Assembly: GCA_934553255.1 (NCBI GenBank)
Contig: CAKTEZ010000003.1
Coordinates: 21,012 to 85,011, forward strand
DNA: 64,000 bases
DNA from: an uncultured Oscillospiraceae bacterium
GTDB lineage: Bacteria; Bacillota; Clostridia; Oscillospirales; Oscillospiraceae
Direction: 5' to 3'
Shown: positions 40,616 through 49,042 of the stretch, in pieces
Numbering within the stretch: the stretch's first letter is position 1
Layout of the letters: every line of letters starts with the position of its first letter
The notes under the pieces: generated by a model
Seen by the model: the letters and a program-made list of their open reading frames with translations, nothing else
Database searches by the model: none
What the model was told of the DNA's origin: nothing
Program-made: the position numbers and the translations under genes

Positions 40616-43600
40616 ATGAAAGCACCTTCCCGCAAATTTCTGTCGTTCGTTTTATCCGCCGTTCTGCTGCTCACGCTCGCGCAGCCTGCCGCCGCGTCCA
40701 TCGCGCTCGGCGACGATCTTTCCGCCCGCACAGAGCCGCTGCATCGCGGCGTGGAGCTGGCCGAGGGGACCTTCTGGAGCAATACCTACTCCGACCTCCG
40801 GCAGGAGAATTACGTGGTCTACACGCCCGGGACAGTCGTGACGCCCATTGTCACCTATGGAGACTATGTGACCGCCACGACTACCGTCAGCGCCGCCGCC
40901 AAGACGCTTGAGGAACAGGGACTGCGCGTGGTCGCGGGCATCAACGGCGATTACTACGGCGTGACGAACGGCGTTCCGCTCGGTTCGGTGATGACGCAGG
41001 GCGTGCTGCGCGTCGCGGCCGCCGGAAACTACGCCGCGGGCTTCCGCGCGGACGGTACGGCGGTTCTCGGCGCGCCGGAGCTGAAGCTGCGCGCGGAGAG
41101 CGCGGCGGGCGGCTTTGACATCGCCGCCGTCAATCAGGTACGCTACAGCTATGGCGGCATCTTTCTCTACACCTATGATTTCAACGCCCGCCGTTCCACC
41201 GGCACAAACGCCGCCGGATACGATGTGGTCTGTTCCGCCGCGGACGGACGCCTGAGCATCGGCGAGACGCTGACGCTTACGGTCGAGGAAATTCTTCCGG
41301 AGGCGACGGATACCACCGTCGAGGAGGGGAAGTATGTTCTGACGGCGAACCTCCTCTCCGGTGAGGAGACGGTTGCGCCGCTGCGCGCGCTTTCCGTCGG
41401 CGATACGCTGACCGTGACGGTCACGGCGGCGGACGAGGGCTGGAACGATGTGGAGTATATGGTCGGCGCGCTATACCGGCTTGTCGCGGACGGCGCGGTG
41501 TGCGAGGGGCTGGAGGCGGGCGCCGCGCCGCGTACGGCCATCGGACAGCGCGCGGACGGCAGCGTTGTGTTTTACACCATCGACGGTCGCCGGAGCGGTC
41601 ACTCTATCGGCGCGACGCTGACGCAGGTGGCTGCCCGCATGGTCGAGCTGGGCTGCGTGACGGCGCTGAGCCTGGACGGCGGCGGCTCGACCACGATGTG
41701 TGTCACCCTGCCCGGGGAGGCTGCGGCGGGCGTTTACAACACACCCTCCGAGGGACGCCCGCGTGCGGTGTCGAACCATGTGTTTCTGGTCGCGCCGAAC
41801 GAGCCGAGCGGGGAACTGGATCACATTTCTCTGCGCGCGGAGAGTGACCGCGCCCTCGCCGGAGCGAGAGTGACGCTTTCTGCCGCCGCCATTGACACGA
41901 ATTATCTGCGAATGGAGCTTCCGGTCGCTCTTGCGAGCGACCGCGGCAGCGTGTATGAGGAGGAAGCGCTCGGCACGGTCCTCGGCACCCCCAAGGAGAG
42001 CGGGAGCGTGACCGTCGGAGCAAAGGCGGGTGGAAAATACGCGACCGTAACGGTCCATGTGGTGGAAACGCCGGACGAGATACGGCTGCGGCGAAACGGC
42101 AGCGCCCTCACCGCGCTGCGCGTTTCGCCGGGCGAGAGCGTGGAGTTGACGGCGCAGGCCTACCATAACCACCTGCGTCTGACGGCGCAGAACGACTGCT
42201 TTGTTTGGAGCGCGGACGGCGGCGTGGGTGCGGTGGACGAAAACGGCGTGTTTACCGCCGCGGACCATGTGGCTTACGGTACGCTGACCGTCGCGGCGGG
42301 GGAGACGGCACTCACGCTCCCCGTCTATGTCAGCGCCGAGCCATTGGCGCTGCTCGACGGCTTTGAGGGCGAGCAAGCCGTCCTTACGGCAAACACGGAC
42401 AAAAACTATGTCCGCTTCGGCTTTGCCTCCGCACGCTGGGACTATGCCGCAGAACGCGCTCCGGAGGAGACGCGCGATGTCATTCTGAGCGTGGAGCGGA
42501 GCGATACCGTTCCCGACGGCTATGACCGTGTGTCGCTCTGGGTCTACGGCGACGGCAGCGGCGCACGGCTCGCGCTGACGACCTCCGCGGCGGCTGCGGC
42601 CGCAGGGACCGTGGCGTCGGACACGGAGACTGCCGCAGAGATGACCGGAACGGTGGAAACAGAAGCGGCTGCGATCGACTTCGCCGGCTGGAAGCGGCTG
42701 TCCTTTGCGCTTCCGACGGGAACAAAGACCATTGCGGGCTTTGTCCTGCATACGCAGGAGGGCGTGAGCGGCACGCTCTATCTGGACCAGATGACGGCCT
42801 CGTGCGGCGAGGGCGCGGCGGACAGCACCGCGCCGGATATTGCGCTGACGCTTTCCGAGGACGGCACGGCGCTGACCGGAAAGGTGTTCGACACGGTGGA
42901 CGGCGGCTCGCTTCCGACGCTGCGTGTGACGCTTGACGGCAAGGCGCTTGCCTATACCTACGATCATCAGACCGGTGCGCTGCGCGCCGCGCTGCCCGCG
43001 GCAGACAGCGCGGTGCACCGCCTCACGGTCACCGCGGGAGATGCGAGCGGCAACCTTGCGCGTCGGTCGCTGGCGATCGAGCCGGAGGGGCTGAACGCCG
43101 CCTTTGCCGATACGGCGGGGCATCGGTCCATTGCCGCCGTGAGCTACCTTAGAGCGAACGGCGTGACGAACGGCGACGGCGAGGGAAACTTCCATCCGGA
43201 CAGCAGCATCACACGGCAGGAATTTGCCGTGCTGCTGTACCGTTGGCTTGCGCCGGAGGACGATTTTTCGACGGTCGAGATGCCCTTTGCGGACGGAGGA
43301 GACATCTCCGGCTGGGCGCGGGACGGCATCCGCGCCATGTACGCCATGGGCGTGACGAAGGGCAGCGAGGACCTGCACGGGCGGCTTTGCTTCTATCCCA
43401 AGGCGACCATCAGCCGTCAGGAGGTCGTGACCATGCTCGGCCGTCTGCTGGAGCTGGGCTATACGGCGCCGGAGCAGACATTTGCGGACGGTGAAGCGGT
43501 CGCGTCCTGGGCGCGCAGCCACATCTTCACGCTCTGCGCCGTCGGCGCGCTTTCGCCGAATGAGGATGGGACGATCCGTCCGACCGAGGCCATCACGCGC

Positions 43601-43636
43601 GCACAGGTCGCGGAATTGCTCTACGGGCTTTCCTGA
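40616..43636 (+). CDS. Secreted phosphodiester glycosidase (NAGPA domain) with SLH anchor
   Basis: A 1,006-residue exported protein. Residues 1-28 are a signal peptide ending AQPAAAS. About residues 95-390 form a NAGPA domain (phosphodiester glycosidase family), with GINGDYYGVTNGVPLGS, DGRRSGHSIGATLTQVA and LSLDGGGSTTM. The middle has Ig-like and galactose-binding-like beta domains. Three SLH repeats (about residues 825-1006) each contain FAD or FADG and end in VLLYRWL, MLGRLL or LLYGL. It should sit on the cell surface and cut sugar-1-phosphodiester bonds in wall teichoic-acid-like or capsular polymers. The exact substrate is unknown. AAAAGGAG precedes the start. Confidence 0.85.
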   Translation: MKAPSRKFLSFVLSAVLLLTLAQPAAASIALGDDLSARTEPLHRGVELAEGTFWSNTYSDLRQENYVVYTPGTVVTPIVTYGDYVTATTTVSAAAKTLEEQGLRVVAGINGDYYGVTNGVPLGSVMTQGVLRVAAAGNYAAGFRADGTAVLGAPELKLRAESAAGGFDIAAVNQVRYSYGGIFLYTYDFNARRSTGTNAAGYDVVCSAADGRLSIGETLTLTVEEILPEATDTTVEEGKYVLTANLLSGEETVAPLRALSVGDTLTVTVTAADEGWNDVEYMVGALYRLVADGAVCEGLEAGAAPRTAIGQRADGSVVFYTIDGRRSGHSIGATLTQVAARMVELGCVTALSLDGGGSTTMCVTLPGEAAAGVYNTPSEGRPRAVSNHVFLVAPNEPSGELDHISLRAESDRALAGARVTLSAAAIDTNYLRMELPVALASDRGSVYEEEALGTVLGTPKESGSVTVGAKAGGKYATVTVHVVETPDEIRLRRNGSALTALRVSPGESVELTAQAYHNHLRLTAQNDCFVWSADGGVGAVDENGVFTAADHVAYGTLTVAAGETALTLPVYVSAEPLALLDGFEGEQAVLTANTDKNYVRFGFASARWDYAAERAPEETRDVILSVERSDTVPDGYDRVSLWVYGDGSGARLALTTSAAAAAAGTVASDTETAAEMTGTVETEAAAIDFAGWKRLSFALPTGTKTIAGFVLHTQEGVSGTLYLDQMTASCGEGAADSTAPDIALTLSEDGTALTGKVFDTVDGGSLPTLRVTLDGKALAYTYDHQTGALRAALPAADSAVHRLTVTAGDASGNLARRSLAIEPEGLNAAFADTAGHRSIAAVSYLRANGVTNGDGEGNFHPDSSITRQEFAVLLYRWLAPEDDFSTVEMPFADGGDISGWARDGIRAMYAMGVTKGSEDLHGRLCFYPKATISRQEVVTMLGRLLELGYTAPEQTFADGEAVASWARSHIFTLCAVGALSPNEDGTIRPTEAITRAQVAELLYGLS

Positions 43637-43648
43637 AGATAAGAAAAC

Positions 43649-43748
43649 ACGCAAACGGCTCTTGTCCGGAGATCGACAAGAGCCGCCTGCGTGATCGTGT
43701 GGAGGGTGTTGCCACCCTTGGTATAAGAACCGCCTGCAGGCGGTTTTT
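43649..43748. terminator. Tandem hairpins between NAGPA/SLH gene and the two-component genes
   Basis: A long hairpin with arms CGGCTCTTGTC (43656-43666) and GACAAGAGCCG (43675-43685), extended by ACGCA/TGCGT, is followed by a terminator AACCGCC-TGCA-GGCGGTT (43728-43745) with a T run. They separate two convergent genes. Confidence 0.8.
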
Positions 43749-43777
43749 ATCGTTTTCGGGACGGGACCCCGTGTGCG

Positions 43778-44485
43778 TCAATCGCTTTCGAGCATACGGT
43801 AGCCTACGCCGATCTCGGTGAAGATGTACTCCGGCTCAGCGGGGCTTTTCTCGATCTTGCGGCGGATATTCGCCATGTTGACGCGCAGGATCTGATTGTC
43901 TGCCTTTGCCTTGGGTCCCCAGATCTCGCGGATAAGGAAGTCATAGGTCAGCACCTTGCCCGCATATTTGCCGAGCAGGGCGACGATCTTGAACTCATTG
44001 AGCGTAAGGTGAACATCTTCGCCGTTCATCAGGACGTGATGCTTATCGTAGTCGATGGTGAGGTCGCGGACCGTGTACTTGCCGGACTGGGCGATGGAGT
44101 CGTTGCCGAGCGCGGTGCGTGTGTGGCGGATAGCGGTGCGGATGCGCGCGAGCAGCTCAGAGGTTCCAAACGGCTTTTCAATGTAATCGTCCGCGCCGAG
44201 GTCGAGCGCGGCGACCTTGTCGCCCTCGTGGGTGCGGGCGGAAACAACGATGACCGGTACGCTGGACCATGCGCGCACCTGCTTGATGACCTCCATTCCG
44301 TCCGCATCGGGAAGCCCCAGGTCAAGGAGGATCAGGTCCGGACAATGGGACGAGATCATCGACAGCGCCTCCTTCGCGCTGCCCGCCATGAGCGTATCGA
44401 ACCCATTGGCGCTCAGGATCGTGGACATGAAATTTTTGATATTCTGCTCGTCCTCAACGATCAAAACCTTATCGCGGATCTTCAT
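43778..44485 (-). CDS. Response regulator, OmpR/KdpE type
   Basis: A 235-residue response regulator. The receiver domain (about residues 1-120) shows VEDEQN, the phospho-acceptor in LILLDLGLPDADG, the Thr/Ser region VVSART and the switch Lys in IEKPF. The C-terminal winged helix (about 135-230) ends VGYRML. It is closest to KdpE, which controls the Kdp K+ pump. Its start lies within the end of the kinase gene (17-bp overlap). No kdpFABC operon is in the window, so the target may be elsewhere or different. Confidence 0.88.
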   Translation of the reverse strand: MKIRDKVLIVEDEQNIKNFMSTILSANGFDTLMAGSAKEALSMISSHCPDLILLDLGLPDADGMEVIKQVRAWSSVPVIVVSARTHEGDKVAALDLGADDYIEKPFGTSELLARIRTAIRHTRTALGNDSIAQSGKYTVRDLTIDYDKHHVLMNGEDVHLTLNEFKIVALLGKYAGKVLTYDFLIREIWGPKAKADNQILRVNMANIRRKIEKSPAEPEYIFTEIGVGYRMLESD

Positions 44486-45593
44486 TCCCTTTTTCCTCCT
44501 TCATGGGCAGATAGAAGCGGAAGCAGGCTCCGCCCTCTGCGAGGTTTTCGGCGGTGATGACGCCGCCGTGCGCCTTGACGATGGTTTGGCAGACGGATAG
44601 ACCGATGCCCATATTTTTTTTCATATCGAACCCGCCGCTCTTTTCCCCGAGCAGACGGCCATCAAACAGCGTGGGGAGCTTTTCCTTGGGGATACCGACA
44701 CCATTGTCGCTGACGGCGAAGCAGGCATAGTCCTCATTCCGCTCCGCGCTCAGGAAAAGCGCGGAGACCATTTCGCCGTGCAGGATCGCATTCTCCATCA
44801 GGTTCAGCAGGACCTGCTGAATGAGCGTTGCGTCCATCGGTACGAGCAACACCTCGTCCGGCACGGAAACAGAGATGCGAATATCGCTTTTAAAGCGTTT
44901 GCGGAATTTGCGGACAGCGGCGGCGATGATCTCCTCCGCGGCCTCATAGTCCTTGTTTATGTTAGCCTGTTCGCCGGAGATGCGGGTGATGGAGAGCAGA
45001 TTTTCGACCATGCGGATCAGCCATTGCGCGTCCTCGTTCACATCCCGCAGCAGCTTGTGCTGCTGCTCCTTGGAAAGGGTGTCCTCGTTTTCCAGAATGG
45101 CGGAGGTGTTGCCGACGATGCTCGTGAGCGGGGTTCGTATATCGTGCGACATGGCGCGCAGCAGGTTGGCGCGCATGGTCTCGCGCTCGGCCTCCGTACG
45201 CAGGCGATCCTGTTTTTTGATCTTCGTGTTCATGGCGCTGATGATGAGCGACACGGCCAGCATGGACAGGAATGTCAGCGGGTAGCCGGTGATCGTGAAG
45301 TTGAACGCCCAGAAGGGGTAGGTGAAAACATAGTTGACACAGACGACGCTGAACAACGCGCTGAAGATGCCCCAAAAGTATCCCTCGGTAAAGCGGGAGA
45401 TGGTCGTGACGGCGAGGACAAAGATCAGCGTCGTGTAGCTTCCGGTCTCATCGATGCGCCGCAGCAGAAAACACAGCGCGGCCGCGCCGGTCAGCATCAG
45501 TACCGTCAGGAGAGGATCCCGCACGGCGGGCTTCAACTGCCACCAATGCCGCTGCGCTTCCTTTGTTACTTCCATAGGCAGTTCCCTTTCCAT
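44469..45593 (-). CDS. Sensor histidine kinase, truncated KdpD type
   Basis: A 374-residue kinase made of a DUF4118 membrane domain (four helices, about residues 28-125), a dimerisation domain with the phospho-His in AMSHDIRTPL (H150) and a HATPase domain with NLMENAILH and DNGVGIP. The long cytosolic KdpD/Usp N-terminal domain of classic KdpD is missing, so K+ or c-di-AMP sensing through that domain is not expected. The start at 45593 is preferred because GGGGGAG precedes it and a candidate -10 box covers the upstream ATG at 45611. Confidence 0.85.
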   Translation of the reverse strand: MERELPMEVTKEAQRHWWQLKPAVRDPLLTVLMLTGAAALCFLLRRIDETGSYTTLIFVLAVTTISRFTEGYFWGIFSALFSVVCVNYVFTYPFWAFNFTITGYPLTFLSMLAVSLIISAMNTKIKKQDRLRTEAERETMRANLLRAMSHDIRTPLTSIVGNTSAILENEDTLSKEQQHKLLRDVNEDAQWLIRMVENLLSITRISGEQANINKDYEAAEEIIAAAVRKFRKRFKSDIRISVSVPDEVLLVPMDATLIQQVLLNLMENAILHGEMVSALFLSAERNEDYACFAVSDNGVGIPKEKLPTLFDGRLLGEKSGGFDMKKNMGIGLSVCQTIVKAHGGVITAENLAEGGACFRFYLPMKEEKGNEDPR

Positions 45594-45609
45594 CTCTCTA
45601 CTCCCCCAC

Positions 45610-45642
45610 ATTGTAGCATACTTTATGCTAATTATCTGCTAA
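45610..45642 (-). promoter_or_regulatory. Candidate promoter and palindrome before the sensor kinase
   Basis: TACAAT (45615-45610, minus strand) could be a -10 box but has no good -35. A perfect palindrome TAGCATA-CTT-TATGCTA (45614-45630) overlaps its upstream edge and suggests an operator or an activated promoter. Confidence 0.45.
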
Positions 45643-45685
45643 GCTTTGGGAAAATGCAAGTGAAATCCATTTATTTTCTTCACGC

Positions 45686-45727
45686 GAAAAAGCAGCAGGA
45701 GCGGCGTTGTGTGCCGCTCCTGCTGCT
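45686..45727 (-). terminator. Terminator of the orphan delta-subunit gene
   Basis: A 15-bp stem, AGCAGCAGGAGCGGC (45691-45705) with its complement (45713-45727), followed on the minus strand by TTTTTCG. Confidence 0.8.
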
Positions 45728-45777
45728 TAAAGGGAGAAGTGAGAATCGTCAGTATGTAAAAACGGGACGCCTTCGCC

Positions 45778-46053
45778 TCAGATCTTGCGGATGTCGATGG
45801 AGGTGACACGGCTGAGATCGAAGCCTGGCTCCTGCTGCAGCGCCGCGATGATGGCGACCTTGACCTCGGCGGTCAGACCGTCGGCGGGAACCGCGGGGGC
45901 GGCGGCGACGGGGACCGGCGCGGCCTTCGGCGGCTCGGGCGTCCTGCTCTTGAGGACCTTGCCCATCAGCGTGGTCAGGAAGATGATGCAGGTCAGACCG
46001 ACAAAGGTAGTACCCATACCCATCAGGCAGACGAACAGATTGGAAACTTGCAT
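45778..46053 (-). CDS. Orphan decarboxylase delta subunit (OadG/GcdD-like)
   Basis: A 91-residue protein, the same length as GcdD at 37055-37330 and clearly related: an N-terminal helix with GMGTTFVGLTCIIFLTTLMGKVLKS, a Pro/Ala linker, and the ending TSIDIRKI. No other decarboxylase subunit is next to it. It has its own promoter and terminator. It may replace GcdD under some conditions, serve another biotin-dependent Na+ pump encoded elsewhere, or be a free duplicate. The start at 46053 has GAGGAG upstream. Confidence 0.82.
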   Translation of the reverse strand: MQVSNLFVCLMGMGTTFVGLTCIIFLTTLMGKVLKSRTPEPPKAAPVPVAAAPAVPADGLTAEVKVAIIAALQQEPGFDLSRVTSIDIRKI

Positions 46054-46089
46054 GGAAAACACGCTCCTCTTTTTCTCTTGGTGTTTCCC

Positions 46090-46118
46090 ATTATATGGCT
46101 GCAAACTTCTCTGTACAA
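46090..46118 (-). promoter_or_regulatory. Promoter of the orphan delta subunit
   Basis: On the minus strand TTGTAC (46118-46113), a 17-bp spacer and TATAAT (46095-46090). Confidence 0.65.
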
Positions 46119-46177
46119 GGGCCTTTCCCGTCTCTTCACGCCCTCTTTACGCGATGAAGTTTTCTCTTAACATGGGA

Positions 46178-46867
46178 TTAACCGTCCCGTTCCTCCGTCA
46201 GCTCCGTCACCTCAACGACACCGTCCGCGACACGGAAGCGGACCTCCAGTCCGGCGAAGCGCATACCGTAGATGCGCGCGGGATCGTCCTGATAATGCGG
46301 ACGCGGATCCTGCGCGAGGACTCCCCTGAGCGCGGCGCGCTTGCCCTCCGGCACGCACGCGAGCAGAGCGTCGGGAATGCGGACGGCCAGCTCCGCGCCG
46401 CGCTGCGGCGCAAAGCCGCCGCTCGCGTCCGTCTTACAGTCGGCATAGGGGAGGTAGGGCTTGATGTCGTAGATGGGCGTGCCGTCCATCAGATCCGCGC
46501 CGGCGACGAGCAGCACCGGCCCCTCCGCCGTCTGCTCCACGCCCTCCAGCCGCACGCAGGACAGGCCGAGGGCGTTCGGACGGAACGGCGAGCGCGTGGC
46601 GAACACGCCCATGCGTTCATTCCCGCCGAGCCGCGGCGGACGCACGGTGGGCGACCATTCCTCGCGCACGGCCTCGGAAAACTGCCAGATGAGCCACAGG
46701 TGGGAAAAGCCCTCGATGCCGCGCAGCGCGTCCGGATTGCGGAACTCCGGTTCGAATACGACGGCGGCGCGCAGCGCGTCCACCAGCCCGCTCTGGCGCG
46801 GGATACCGAATTTGGTTTGAAAATCGCTGCGGATGCGGGCGATGACCCGAAGGCTGTGCTGTTCCAT
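46178..46867 (-). CDS. trmO: tRNA (N6-threonylcarbamoyladenosine37-N6)-methyltransferase TrmO
   Basis: A 229-residue TrmO (TsaA/YaeB family), an all-beta SAM-dependent enzyme that methylates t6A37 of certain tRNAs. Signatures are IARIRSDFQTKFGIPRQSGL, the GFSHLWLIW segment, RSPFRPNALGLS and DGTPIYDIKPYLPYAD. The C-terminal part is the domain typical of the longer bacterial forms. The start at 46867 follows GGAGGGAACG; the longer frame to 46954 runs through the promoter. Confidence 0.93.
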   Translation of the reverse strand: MEQHSLRVIARIRSDFQTKFGIPRQSGLVDALRAAVVFEPEFRNPDALRGIEGFSHLWLIWQFSEAVREEWSPTVRPPRLGGNERMGVFATRSPFRPNALGLSCVRLEGVEQTAEGPVLLVAGADLMDGTPIYDIKPYLPYADCKTDASGGFAPQRGAELAVRIPDALLACVPEGKRAALRGVLAQDPRPHYQDDPARIYGMRFAGLEVRFRVADGVVEVTELTEERDG

Positions 46868-46913
46868 ATCGTTCCCTCCACGAAGCCGCGCGCAGGCGCG
46901 GGAGAATGGGAAA

Positions 46914-46945
46914 GGCGCTGCGGCCATTATATCAGCCGCAGCGCC
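46914..46945 (-). terminator. Terminator of the DUF4914 gene
   Basis: A perfect 11-bp stem, GGCGCTGCGGC (46914-46924) with GCCGCAGCGCC (46935-46945), and a ten-base loop that contains the -10 box of trmO. Confidence 0.65.
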
Positions 46946-46954
46946 GGAATGCAA
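46926..46954 (-). promoter_or_regulatory. Promoter of trmO inside the upstream terminator
   Basis: On the minus strand TTGCAT (46954-46949), a 17-bp spacer and TATAAT (46931-46926). The -10 box forms the loop of the hairpin that ends the DUF4914 gene. Confidence 0.7.
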
Positions 46955-48856
46955 TTATTTGAGCTTCATCGGGGTGAGGGCGAGGTAGTCGTCCAGCGTG
47001 CCGTCGTGCAGGCAGCAGTCGATGATCTCGCGGCCCAGCGGGTCGAGATCGTCGCAGACGAACTGCTGGATCTGCTCCTTGAAGAAGTCGGTGAGGATCT
47101 TCGCGCCCGCATCGTAGCCCTCGACGCCAAGCTTGGACTGCGTTTCGGGGCGAAGGAAGGTCTGACGGACGAACTGACCGTCAAGCTTCATTTCATCCAG
47201 CGCATAACCGAAGAGGGCGCAGCGCGCGGGGACAAGATGCTTGGCGCGGACGAAGCCGAGGTGGCGCGCAAGGTATTCGCGGCTGAGCCACTCGCCCATA
47301 AAGCCGACATGGTATGCGCCGATGTGCTGATTGGGAATCAGAACGTTCGTGGTGTTGGGACTTGCCATGATCTGCTCGAGCAGCAGGTTGGCCTGCGTGA
47401 CCTTGCGGCCGGTCGCAAACGGCCAGTAGGAGCCGACGCCCTCCGCCTTCAGGCCGCTGCCTGCGTTCGCGTCGGCGATGGACGGGTTCTTGAAGCCGCG
47501 CGGGGACACCAGCCTCCACAGCCACGCCACGCTCTGCGGCACGACCTGAAGCATACCCATCACGCCGTAATTGGGGTTCTTCGCGGTACTCGGCGGCATA
47601 CGCACGCCGAAGCTGCGGACATCGACCTCCACCGGCTCGGTGTCCGGCACAATGTTATCGACCATTTTGCGCGGCAGAATGACGCGCGGGTTCGTGCAGG
47701 GCTTGCCGTTGGACTCGATCACATGCTCCCAGATGAGGCAGGTCGAGCCGGGGACGCCGTCCATATTGAAGAAAACCAACGGCTCGGAGGGGTGGATGCA
47801 GATGCGCTCATAGAGCGGGCTGTTGCCGTAGGCATTCATGCCGTCCATACGCAGGAACCAGCCGTCCTCGGCGTCGATGATGTGCAGCTTTCCGCTCTCG
47901 GGGTCCTGAATGGACTTGAGCGCGCAGGCCATATCATCGGCAATGGGATGGATCTTGCAGCTTTCGGCGAGCGTCATGTAGTACTTTTCGCCCGTGACCG
48001 TGTGTGTGCCGATGAGCAGGCGGTCGTCGTCCTCACGGTGGAAATCCTCAAGCATTTCGCTCTTGCCGCCGCCGGACGCGCCCTCGTGCATGAACACGAT
48101 CTCGTTTTCGTACGGGGTCTCGACCATGGCCGCGCTCGTGTGGCAGCAGACCCAGCCCTCGTGTTCGCCGATGTCGAGCAGCAGAGAGAAAACGCCCTTC
48201 TTGGCGCTGGGGCCGGGATAGAGGTTGTAGGCCCAGACCTCGTGCAGCTCTTCGCTGCGGTTGTGAACGACGACCTGCTTGCCGTCAAAGTGCGTGTGGC
48301 GGAACGGGGGCGCGACGAAGATAATGGCGCGCGGCTTATAATGCTCCGGCACATCCACAATGCTCACGAAGCCCTGCATATTGGCAAGCGACAGCGCAAA
48401 AAACGCCGCGTTCATCGGGCAGATCATCAAACTGGGGTAGCCGTGTCCGTTCGGACCGGCGGAGAAGGGCAGCATGATGAGCTGCTGCGTACTCAGCCAA
48501 TCGAGCGTTTCCTGACGAAGCTTGGGAAATTCATAGCCGAAACGGTCCTTAAAGCGGGGCTTGTCGGTCGGCAGATCGTCGCCGATGGCCATGCTGTTCG
48601 GGTCACGGCGGCGCATATAGTCCTCCATAAAGTTGACCACGCAGCCGTTCTTGCAGCGCACGACCTCAGCCTCTTTGATCATGCCGCGCCCCTCGATGGG
48701 GTAGACCACATCGTAGCGGGAGGTGTGCGTGGGGCCGTAGGCCATTTCCTGCAGCTCTTCTTTGGTTTCGGCATAGGCGATGCAGCGGCATTTTTTCAGA
48801 GCCGCCGCCACCTCGGGGGCAAGCTCGAAGCGGTTGAAGTAATTGTCGGTATACAT
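46955..48856 (-). CDS. DUF4914-family protein with PEP-carboxykinase-like P-loop
   Basis: A 633-residue protein that I recognise as the DUF4914 family of clostridia and Bacteroidetes. Residues 259-266 (GASGGGKS) form a P-loop resembling the kinase-1a motif of PEP carboxykinases, preceded by acid- and His-rich segments such as APPFRHTHFDGK, and followed by DDDRLLIGTHT and the HIIDAEDGWFLRMDG segment. The arrangement suggests a nucleotide-dependent kinase or carboxykinase, but there is no assigned reaction. It is encoded alone between its own promoter and terminator. The start at 48856 has GGAGGAG about ten bases upstream. Confidence 0.75.
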   Translation of the reverse strand: MYTDNYFNRFELAPEVAAALKKCRCIAYAETKEELQEMAYGPTHTSRYDVVYPIEGRGMIKEAEVVRCKNGCVVNFMEDYMRRRDPNSMAIGDDLPTDKPRFKDRFGYEFPKLRQETLDWLSTQQLIMLPFSAGPNGHGYPSLMICPMNAAFFALSLANMQGFVSIVDVPEHYKPRAIIFVAPPFRHTHFDGKQVVVHNRSEELHEVWAYNLYPGPSAKKGVFSLLLDIGEHEGWVCCHTSAAMVETPYENEIVFMHEGASGGGKSEMLEDFHREDDDRLLIGTHTVTGEKYYMTLAESCKIHPIADDMACALKSIQDPESGKLHIIDAEDGWFLRMDGMNAYGNSPLYERICIHPSEPLVFFNMDGVPGSTCLIWEHVIESNGKPCTNPRVILPRKMVDNIVPDTEPVEVDVRSFGVRMPPSTAKNPNYGVMGMLQVVPQSVAWLWRLVSPRGFKNPSIADANAGSGLKAEGVGSYWPFATGRKVTQANLLLEQIMASPNTTNVLIPNQHIGAYHVGFMGEWLSREYLARHLGFVRAKHLVPARCALFGYALDEMKLDGQFVRQTFLRPETQSKLGVEGYDAGAKILTDFFKEQIQQFVCDDLDPLGREIIDCCLHDGTLDDYLALTPMKLK

Positions 48857-48899
48857 AGTCGAATAACTCCTCCCCAAAATAAAAAAGATTAGGTCGTAC

Positions 48900-48929
48900 A
48901 TTATCACACTTTTCTGAGAAAATCAACAA
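48900..48929 (-). promoter_or_regulatory. Promoter of the DUF4914 gene
   Basis: On the minus strand TTGTTG (48929-48924), an 18-bp spacer and GATAAT (48905-48900), with the extended -10 element TGT before it. Confidence 0.5.
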
Positions 48930-49003
48930 AAAGTTTTGAAACGCCCTTATTAAACTATCCGATATGCACAAAATCATGCGTGATTTGATCCGCATGCAGG
49001 AGA

Positions 49004-49034
49004 AAATGCAAAGGAGACGCCGTTTGGCGCCTCC
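49004..49034 (-). terminator. Terminator of the YitT-family gene
   Basis: A stem GGAGaCGCC (49013-49021) with GGCGcCTCC (49026-49034), containing one mismatch, and followed on the minus strand by TTTGCATTTTC. Confidence 0.6.
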
Positions 49035-49042
49035 CCCTGCGG

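Noticed and set aside
45785..48892. A 1,035-codon open frame on the plus strand
   Set aside because: It is antisense to the DUF4914, TrmO and delta-subunit genes, has no ribosome site, and its composition is that of a GC-rich antisense frame.
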